Below are positions 62,053 through 64,000 of a stretch of DNA of 64,000 bases, piece after piece. The first letter of the stretch is position 1; each line of letters begins with the position of its first letter. The stretch covers positions 248,001 through 312,000 of the forward strand of contig NZ_JBDOQP010000003.1 in assembly GCF_039839275.1 (NCBI RefSeq), read 5' to 3'. The translations under genes and the position numbers were made by a program. Below the pieces are notes generated by a model, which worked only from the letters and a program-made list of their open reading frames with translations, was not told the DNA's origin and did not search any database. This DNA comes from Aerobium sp039839275 (GTDB lineage: Bacteria; Pseudomonadota; Alphaproteobacteria; Rhizobiales; Rhizobiaceae).

Positions 62053-63117
62053 CTAGTCATCCTCAGCGGAGTTCTTCGCCGCCGCCAGTCGCTTGTCGGC
62101 AAGGTGGCCATGGAATGCTTCCAGTTCACGCTGGATCCCGTCGATCAGGCGGCTGCGACCCATGTCGTAACCCAGTTCGACGGCGGCCGCGAAGCTCTCG
62201 TCGTCGGCGCCGCCATGGCTCTTCACGACGATGCCGTTGAGCCCGAGGAAAACCCCGCCATTGGAGCGGCGCACGTCGAGTTTCTCGCGCAGGTGGGCAA
62301 AGGCGCCGCGCGCAAAGACGTAGCCAATTCTGGCCATGAGGCCGCGGCTCATGGCCTCGCGCAGGTAGCCGCCGATCTGGCGCGCGGTGCCTTCGGCAGT
62401 CTTGAGGGCGATGTTGCCGGCAAAACCCTCGGTGACGACCACGTCGACCGACCCCTTGCCGATGTCGTCGCCTTCGACGAAGCCGTGATAGTCCATCGAG
62501 CGCAGATTGGCCTCGCGCAGGATACGGCCGGCTTCCTTGACGTCTTCCTGGCCCTTGATCTCCTCGACGCCGACATTGAGCAGTCCGACCGAGGGCTTCT
62601 CTATGCCGAAGATTGCGCGGGCCATCGCCGAGCCGAGAATGGCAAAATCGATGAGTTGGTGCGCGTCCGCGCCAATGGTGGCGCCGACGTCGAGCACGAC
62701 GCTTTCGCCCCTGATGGTCGGCCATATGGCGGCGATGGCCGGCCGTTCGATCGCCGCCATGGTGCGCAGGCAGAATTTCGACATCGCCATCAGTGCACCG
62801 GTGTTGCCGGCCGAGACGCAGACATCGGCATCGCCGGTCTTGACCGCCTCGATGGCCTTCCACATCGACGATTTCCACCGCCCCTGGCGCAGCGCCTGGC
62901 TAGGCTTGTCGTCCATGCGCACGGCGACATCGCAATGGGTCAACTCGCTGACCGCGGCAACGGCGGGATACCGGTTGAGCAGCGGACGGACTGCCTCGTC
63001 GCGACCGAACAGCAGGAAGCGTATGTCGGGCCTGCGCTCGACTACCTTCTGGAGACCGGGGATCACGACCTCCGGGCCATGGTCTCCACCCATTGCGTCA
63101 ATGGCTATGCGTATCAA
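62053..63117 (-). CDS. plsX: Phosphate acyltransferase PlsX
   Basis: A 354-residue enzyme that makes acyl phosphate from acyl-ACP for phospholipid synthesis. MIRIAIDAMGGDHGP at the N-terminus, SAGNTGALMA and VTEGFAGNIALK are the family motifs. The stop is 6 bp before fabH, so they are co-transcribed. Confidence 0.96.
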   Translation of the reverse strand: MIRIAIDAMGGDHGPEVVIPGLQKVVERRPDIRFLLFGRDEAVRPLLNRYPAVAAVSELTHCDVAVRMDDKPSQALRQGRWKSSMWKAIEAVKTGDADVCVSAGNTGALMAMSKFCLRTMAAIERPAIAAIWPTIRGESVVLDVGATIGADAHQLIDFAILGSAMARAIFGIEKPSVGLLNVGVEEIKGQEDVKEAGRILREANLRSMDYHGFVEGDDIGKGSVDVVVTEGFAGNIALKTAEGTARQIGGYLREAMSRGLMARIGYVFARGAFAHLREKLDVRRSNGGVFLGLNGIVVKSHGGADDESFAAAVELGYDMGRSRLIDGIQRELEAFHGHLADKRLAAAKNSAEDD

Positions 63118-63226
63118 GCGGCAACGTCTCTTCTGTTTCCGGAAGCGGACCGGCTGGAAAAATGTTTGGCGAAAATAGCGGTTTTGGCCCGCCGCACAAC
63201 CGAATTTGGGGTCGCTGCCCAGCGAT

Positions 63227-63775
63227 TCAAAGTTTCTTCTTCAACGATTGAAGCTTTTCGTACAGCGGTCCGCGCTTTTCATCCTCATCGGCAACGGCCA
63301 CGTCCAACTGAACGCCAGCCTTGCGCGGGTAGGGATTTATTCCCAGCGCGAAGAATTCCTCGGCGAGCTGGCCGACGTCGATCGTGTCGCCGGTAAAGAG
63401 TTCAGGCCCGTCCTCCCCCTCGGGTTCAAGAACGATCTCTCCATCCGCACCGGTGCGCGGCACGGCCAGCGGCGACCCTTCTGGCAGGAACAGCGCCGCG
63501 ACATCCTCGTCGATGCGCTCCGCAACCGGCTCAAGCGTGACGATGCAGGACTGGACGATGTCGGCGCGCACCCGGCCGGTGACGCGCACGCCGCCCTTCT
63601 TCCAGCCGACGACGTCGAGATCGGCCTTGAAGCGCTCGACCCCGCGGAGGCCATGCTCACGCGCCAGCGCCTCGCGCTGGGCTGCGTCGGCTCCCACCTC
63701 CACCGCCATGCCTTTCTTGGGCAGGCGCGACACCTGAACGAGGAGCGAGACGGGACTGACCGGCTTTTCGTTCAC
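63227..63775 (-). CDS. DUF177 (YceD-like) protein
   Basis: 182 residues; the family is linked to large ribosomal RNA maturation and usually lies before plsX. The central part (CIVTLEPVAERIDEDVAALFLPEG) matches DUF177. The paired cysteines of the enteric type are not seen. ATG 63775 overlaps the stop of the chaperone gene. Confidence 0.85.
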   Translation of the reverse strand: MNEKPVSPVSLLVQVSRLPKKGMAVEVGADAAQREALAREHGLRGVERFKADLDVVGWKKGGVRVTGRVRADIVQSCIVTLEPVAERIDEDVAALFLPEGSPLAVPRTGADGEIVLEPEGEDGPELFTGDTIDVGQLAEEFFALGINPYPRKAGVQLDVAVADEDEKRGPLYEKLQSLKKKL

Positions 63776-64000
63776 GTCCGCACCTCCCCTTGCGCGTCGG
63801 GAAAACTGATACGTCCGGACAGCAGATCCGATTCCGGCAGCGTCGCAAGATGCGCCAGCGCACGCCTCGCATAGGCCGCCACTTGGGCGCCGTGCGGCCA
63901 GTCACCGCGACCGGGAAACACGTTTCGTGCCAGCGCCGCGGCGAACGCAGCATCGTCGTCGGCCGCCACCGCCCCGCGATAGGCTTCGGCGCGGCCATAG
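63772..64000 (-). CDS. Ubiquinol-cytochrome c chaperone (CBP3) family protein, 5' end cut
   Basis: Only the C-terminal 75 or so residues are seen. The frame is open at the window edge: YGRAEAYRGAV, ALARNVFPG, and VAAYARRALAHL match the C-terminal part of CBP3-like chaperones that assist bc1-complex assembly. The stop overlaps the DUF177 start by 4 bp (ATGA). Confidence 0.78.
   Translation of the reverse strand, partial: YGRAEAYRGAVAADDDAAFAAALARNVFPGRGDWPHGAQVAAYARRALAHLATLPESDLLSGRISFPDAQGEVRT

Noticed and set aside
62104..63396. Plus-strand frame opposite plsX
   Set aside because: plsX motifs on the minus strand are unmistakable; the other frame has no domain.

Overview
The window reads as chromosomal DNA of a GC-rich alphaproteobacterium of the Hyphomicrobiales (Rhizobiales), most likely near Mesorhizobium, Nitratireductor or Aquamicrobium. 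This rests on a type 2 argC, ctaA beside a DUF2842 gene, the block CBP3-like chaperone / DUF177 / plsX / fabH / ihfA / MerR, and a mucR-era style of exopolysaccharide locus. The genus is an inference from gene content; no ribosomal RNA is present.

Layout. 1-6231: core genes (lipB, tRNA-Leu(GAG), agmatinase, argC, an APH-family kinase, ctaA, DUF2842, one orphan). 6277-15596: an exopolysaccharide locus with a deacetylase, a FemAB/BioF2-like acyltransferase, a Wzz/Wzc-like co-polymerase with a degenerate ATPase domain, a Wza-like lipoprotein, a GT4 glycosyltransferase, a polyprenyl-phosphate sugar transferase and a Wzy/ligase-like membrane protein.

15690-45245: a 29.5 kb integrated element bounded by perfect 58-bp direct repeats. 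The left copy is a dead 5' half of tRNA-Pro(GGG), the right copy lies in the intact tRNA-Pro gene. A tyrosine integrase touches the left repeat and overlaps an excisionase-like HTH gene. The cargo is mostly defence-like: a P-loop ATPase of Sll1717 type, a six-gene type I restriction-modification operon (hsdM, hsdS, a GIY-YIG-like gene, a DUF3883 gene, a GIY-YIG gene, hsdR), a 1567-residue helicase-nuclease, and a translationally coupled operon of an XRE-type HTH protein, a small protein that repeats the tail of that HTH protein, and a NYN-LOTUS putative RNase. A middle module (a possible replication-type protein, a small basic protein, a DUF3102 protein, GGTTAC repeats) looks like element maintenance or control. 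No conjugation genes were seen. Several insertion-sequence remnants show decay.

45414-58117: a chromosomal catabolic locus: a LysR regulator convergent with a ten-gene minus-strand operon encoding an ABC importer (binding protein, ATPase, two permeases), an ATP-dependent hydantoinase/oxoprolinase pair, two M24-fold proteins without canonical metal ligands, an MmgE/PrpD protein and an ACMSD-like amidohydrolase. The substrate is unknown; a cyclic amide, hydantoin or guanidino-type compound is the best inference. 58421-64000: a secreted protein, a DUF4214/RTX-like protein, then the conserved MerR / ihfA / fabH / plsX / DUF177 / chaperone block.

The best candidate for an undescribed system is the NYN operon at 40902-42245, followed by the restriction operon with its embedded GIY-YIG genes.
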